36,378 nt of DNA, from contig JADEXJ010000055.1 of the NCBI GenBank assembly GCA_015207195.1, positions 1 to 36,378 of the forward strand, given 5' to 3'. Position 1 is the stretch's first letter. Each line of letters opens with the position of its first letter. Of the stretch, positions 33,713-36,378 are shown piece by piece. Both the position numbers and the translations under genes were made by a program. The DNA is from Pleurocapsales cyanobacterium LEGE 10410. GTDB taxonomy: Bacteria; Cyanobacteriota; Cyanobacteriia; Cyanobacteriales; Xenococcaceae. The notes beneath the pieces are model-generated. The model searched no databases. It had not been told where the DNA came from and saw nothing but the letters and a program-made list of their open reading frames with translations.

Positions 33713-33968
33713 AGTTTTGTTGCAGCCACCTCAACTCGTTATGTACAAAATCAACTAAATCAACTAATTTATAGGAACCTGTCTCAATCAAAGCGATCGC
33801 AGATAAATAGTTAGTGCGATTTCCGTGATTTTCGGAAGTGTTATCGAATTGATGAGAAAAGAAAATTGTCATATGAATCTGCTGTGATTTTTTTGTCAGA
33901 CTAGGAGGTGCCACTATAGAGTATGTCAATTTTATTCAAGCTAAAGTAACTATACAACCACCAGCGAT
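33713..33968. other. Region after the peptide locus with diverged cassette traces
   Basis: 256 bases between convergent ends. ACAAAATCAACTA (about 33744-33756) matches 32123-32135 in cassette A. GTGCGATTTCC...GGAAGTGTTA (33814-33844) resembles the start of the cassettes (GTACGATTTCC...GGTGTGTTA). I read these as remnants of a further cassette copy. No gene is supported; a minus-strand frame here is a chance shadow. Confidence 0.4.
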
Positions 33969-34280
33969 TTACACTTTCTTTTCTCCCTGTTTATTCAGTT
34001 TTCTATACTCGATAATTGCTTGGCGAAAACCCAAAACCACCAAAATATTAGAAAGAGTTAGAAACAATTCCGCACTACCATGCAGCCAGTCTACATTAGC
34101 CAAGGCTTCGCCATAATGAACTTGGGCATAAATCCCCGCAGGAATAGTTACTGCTACAAAAACTAATAGAACATAGAAACCAATCAAAGCCAAACGTGGT
34201 GTTTTTCCCGAACGAGTCATAAACCAGAGGAAACCGAGATAAGGAAACAAAGAAACGGCAAATAAATTTTCTTTACTCAT
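33969..34280 (-). CDS. DUF3593 membrane protein
   Basis: 103 residues with about three hydrophobic helices (LFAVSLFPYLGFLWFM, LIGFYVLLVFVAVTIPAG, LFLTLSNILVVLGF). It matches the cyanobacterial/plastid DUF3593 family by length and layout. Its ATG overlaps the end of the DUF2499 gene by 8 bases, so the two are translationally coupled and probably form one complex. A thylakoid or plasma-membrane location is likely. Function unproven. Confidence 0.82.
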   Translation of the reverse strand: MSKENLFAVSLFPYLGFLWFMTRSGKTPRLALIGFYVLLVFVAVTIPAGIYAQVHYGEALANVDWLHGSAELFLTLSNILVVLGFRQAIIEYRKLNKQGEKKV

Positions 34281-34614
34281 GATTTACAATTGATTCTTGA
34301 CTGCGGATTACTATTTTATCTTGACGAGAGGCTTTCCAAATTCCCCAAGCTGCAATACATACTGTAAAGTTGCCTACTACCGTCATCGATGCCTGTAGGA
34401 TAACTAACCAATCTAAGGATTGAGTGTTGTCAAAAAAGTGCCAAGTGCAAGCACACATCGCGCTTACCAATGCGGGTAACATCGCAAAGGATAAATTATA
34501 CCAAACGCGATCGCCTGTAATCTTTCCATACTGCCAAATATAGTAAATAGCAGCAGCCCATTCAAGAACGCTAGAGACATGAACTATCCAAGTTGGAATT
34601 GATAATACGTGCAT
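34273..34614 (-). CDS. DUF2499 membrane protein
   Basis: 113 residues. Conserved HVLSIPTWIVHVSSVLEW and CTWHFFDNTQSLDWLV blocks match DUF2499, a small family found in cyanobacteria and plastids. Three hydrophobic helices are present. The C-terminal tail (DKIVIRSQESIVNHE) overlaps the DUF3593 start by 8 bases. Upstream lie gshB and grxC on the same strand (46-base gap), so a shared transcript is possible. Function unknown. Confidence 0.85.
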   Translation of the reverse strand: MHVLSIPTWIVHVSSVLEWAAAIYYIWQYGKITGDRVWYNLSFAMLPALVSAMCACTWHFFDNTQSLDWLVILQASMTVVGNFTVCIAAWGIWKASRQDKIVIRSQESIVNHE

Positions 34615-34660
34615 TATTTATTACTGATTATCCACTATTGATTACTTCTATATCGCAGCA

Positions 34661-35629
34661 CTAGTTAGATAGTTTGTTTTCTAACCATCCAATTACTTGC
34701 TTACCCAAACTTACGTTATTAAGACGATCTATTTCTCTGATTCCTGTTGGACTAGTGACGTTGACCTCGGTTAAGTAGCCACCAATCACGTCAAGACCTA
34801 CAAAGTATAGATGATCCGCACTCAACCTAGGGGCAACTACAGCACAGATTTCTCGTTCTCTATCTGTAATATCTACTTTAGCAGCCTTACCCCCTACTGC
34901 CATATTACCTCTGAATTCATTGCCACTAGGAACGCGATTGACAGCCCCAATAGGTTCTCCGTCTAGTAAGATAATTCTTTTATCTCCTTCTTTGGCTGCG
35001 GGTAAATATTCTTGAACCATAATTGGTTCGCTCCCCTGTTTGGTACTAATCTCAATCAAAGAATTAAAATTGCGATCGACTGCCTCTAGAAATAGAATTC
35101 CTTCTCCTCCTTTTCCTCCTAAAGGTTTTAAAACAGCAGACTGCTTTTCCTGAACAAATTTAGCAATTACCGATTTATCCTGGCTAACAATGGTTTCAGG
35201 AATTACCGAAGTAAATTGCAGCGCGTACATCTTTTCGTTAGCAGTTCTCAGTCCATGAGGAGAATTAATTACCAAAGTTTTGCTGCGGTCAATTAAATCT
35301 AGAATATACGTCGTATATAAATAAGGAACAGTAACGGGAGGATCGGTACGCATAAATACAGCGTCCATCTCCTCCAGACAAGTAAGAACCTTATTGCCAA
35401 CTCGATACCAATCAGCTTCTGCTTGCCAATATCCATCGATCAGCTTAACGGGCTTGAGATCTACTGATTGTAAATACCCCCAGGCTTTTCCTTTAATTAT
35501 GCTTAGCTGACTGGCTTCGGTTATCCAAACTTGATGACCCAGCAACTGCGCTGATTCCATCATGGCAACACTACTATCGTGTCCAGGATCTAATTTGGTT
35601 ATCGGATCGATGATAAATGCGAGTTTCAC
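34661..35629 (-). CDS. gshB: Glutathione synthetase
   Basis: 322 residues from GTG 35629. N-terminal MKLAFIIDPITKLDPGHDSS and MRTDPPV are GshB hallmarks. The ATP-grasp region has KPLGGKGGEGI (glycine-rich loop), VQEYLPAAKEGDKRI, GAVNRVPSGNEFRGNMAVGG and a metal-binding EVNVTSPTGIREI. It joins gamma-glutamylcysteine and glycine to make glutathione using ATP in the cytoplasm. It lies 64 bases after the glutaredoxin gene, a functional pair because glutaredoxin uses glutathione. Confidence 0.96.
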   Translation of the reverse strand: MKLAFIIDPITKLDPGHDSSVAMMESAQLLGHQVWITEASQLSIIKGKAWGYLQSVDLKPVKLIDGYWQAEADWYRVGNKVLTCLEEMDAVFMRTDPPVTVPYLYTTYILDLIDRSKTLVINSPHGLRTANEKMYALQFTSVIPETIVSQDKSVIAKFVQEKQSAVLKPLGGKGGEGILFLEAVDRNFNSLIEISTKQGSEPIMVQEYLPAAKEGDKRIILLDGEPIGAVNRVPSGNEFRGNMAVGGKAAKVDITDREREICAVVAPRLSADHLYFVGLDVIGGYLTEVNVTSPTGIREIDRLNNVSLGKQVIGWLENKLSN

Positions 35630-35693
35630 GCTATTTCCCTTAAGTTAAGTGCTTTGTCTCCTAACTTATAAATTACAGTCTGCTAACACTTCT

Positions 35694-35948
35694 CTACAAT
35701 AGAGGCTCTAATTTGCCCTTGCTTTCTAGTTCATAAATATCATCGCATCCACCTATATGGCGATCGTCAATAAAAATTTGGGGTAAGCTAGATCTACCGT
35801 TAGCTCTTATTCTCATTTCGTCTCTAGCATTTTCGTCTCCATCAATACAATACTCGCTGTATTCAATTCCTTTTTTGTCTAGCAACCCTTTGGCGCGAAT
35901 ACAATACGGACAACTGCTCCAGGTGTATATTTCTACTTTTGCTGCCAT
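35694..35948 (-). CDS. grxC: Glutaredoxin 3 (GrxC-type)
   Basis: 84 residues, classic dithiol glutaredoxin size. The active site CPYC is in YTWSSCPYCIRAKGLL, followed by the cis-proline SLPQIFIDD and the glutathione-binding GGCDD motif. It reduces disulfides and glutathione-mixed disulfides with glutathione. First gene of the grxC-gshB pair, start ATG 35948. Confidence 0.95.
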   Translation of the reverse strand: MAAKVEIYTWSSCPYCIRAKGLLDKKGIEYSEYCIDGDENARDEMRIRANGRSSLPQIFIDDRHIGGCDDIYELESKGKLEPLL

Positions 35949-36258
35949 AGTAACGATAGGATATTAAGTTTTATTACATCATCACTATTTTAAACCGATC
36001 TGTTGATTTGAAAACTACAAAATATACAGTATGCAGTTTTATTCTGAATTTTCACCAGCTGAAAGCTTAGATAATTTCATGTACTTGTTGCTCTCTAATA
36101 GCGATCGCAAATGAGCTATAAAAAGTATAATAGTACTCACTGGCTACTCTACAGAAACCACCAATAGGATAAAATAATTTTTCCAAAATATTGATAGATA
36201 GCGATATATATAGCTTTCTTTAGCCCTTTTTCAACTTAGACTTATGTCAAATAAGTAG
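35949..36258. other. 310-base intergenic region, nothing recognised
   Basis: AT-rich spacer containing the grxC promoter and the 3' flank of the gene that enters from the right. No RNA gene, strong hairpin or repeat seen. Confidence 0.45.
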
Positions 36259-36378
36259 CTAGGCGGAATTAAATATAAAACGCTCTAAGTGATAATTACC
36301 CCTTTCACTTCGGTTTTCCATTCCTTGTATTACCGTCATTGCTAAATCATACTCATTGTCAAACATTTGCCCCGCAAT
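36259..36378 (-). CDS. C-terminus of an unidentified gene (partial)
   Basis: On the minus strand an open frame enters from the window edge and runs 39 codons to TAG at 36261-36259, reading MFDNEYDLAMTVIQGMENR then HLERFIFNSA. It is hydrophilic and plausibly a helical protein end. Too short to identify; it could be chance, but codon and composition look normal. Confidence 0.4.
   Translation of the reverse strand: MAGQMFDNEYDLAMTVIQGMENRSERGNYHLERFIFNSA

Noticed and set aside
33594-33929. Minus-strand 111-residue frame after peptide 3
   Set aside because: It overlaps the end of peptide 3 on the other strand, has no recognisable motif and spans cassette remnants.

Overview
The window is cyanobacterial chromosome. 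Evidence: the octamer GCGATCGC (HIP1) recurs throughout both genes and gaps. The gene set is typically cyanobacterial: SipA, the DUF3593/DUF2499 pair, gshB-grxC, a CBS-containing site-2 protease, several Ser/Thr kinases and a PAS-GAF-GGDEF-EAL protein. Heptamer tandem repeats and short palindromic dispersed repeats sit between genes. The genome is AT-leaning; I cannot fix the genus from this window.

Layout. 1-1.3 kb is decayed: a truncated GH73-like glucosaminidase start, then a pseudokinase with a frameshifted tail. 1.5-5.1 kb holds a HAD phosphatase, an ArsC/Spx-like protein, a small unknown protein and a flavin-dependent halogenase-like oxidoreductase whose N-terminus is built from a palindromic repeat. 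5.3-9.8 kb holds a c-di-GMP enzyme and a pentapeptide-type membrane protein. 10.4-19.2 kb holds the SdhA/FrdA flavoprotein, a histidine kinase with a degenerate receiver, an ABC-2 permease, an alpha/beta hydrolase, a GDSL esterase, IspE and the site-2 protease. 19.4-27.7 kb holds a 2TM protein, a small membrane protein, an AllA-like/ABC ATPase/ABC permease operon, AnmK, an intact Ser/Thr kinase and SipA. prfB (27.77-28.88 kb) carries the classical RF2 +1 programmed frameshift.

The accessory core is 29.56-33.71 kb, between prfB and the conserved DUF3593/DUF2499/gshB/grxC block on the other strand. It encodes a cytoplasmic PatA-like subtilisin, a separate PatG-type domain protein, and three secondary products sharing the leader MSLPxFTAxxSLY but with unrelated cores: one Pro-rich with a hydrophobic tail, one with 8 Cys, one with 16 Cys. 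This is the layout of a ribosomally made peptide (RiPP-like) system with leader-specific proteolysis. The upstream region plus leader has been copied at least once as a cassette of about 260 bp. Each copied cassette carries a fossil of the last codons of the PatG-type gene and a 126-128 bp segment bounded by perfect 12-bp inverted repeats. The subtilisin ends in AGG-AGG-TGA next to an open +1 frame that runs into the PatG-type gene, so the two may be a split, or shift-fused, version of a single PatA/PatG protein. No modification enzyme or dedicated exporter is visible in the window.

The final 36.26-36.38 kb holds the C-terminus of an unidentified gene on the minus strand.
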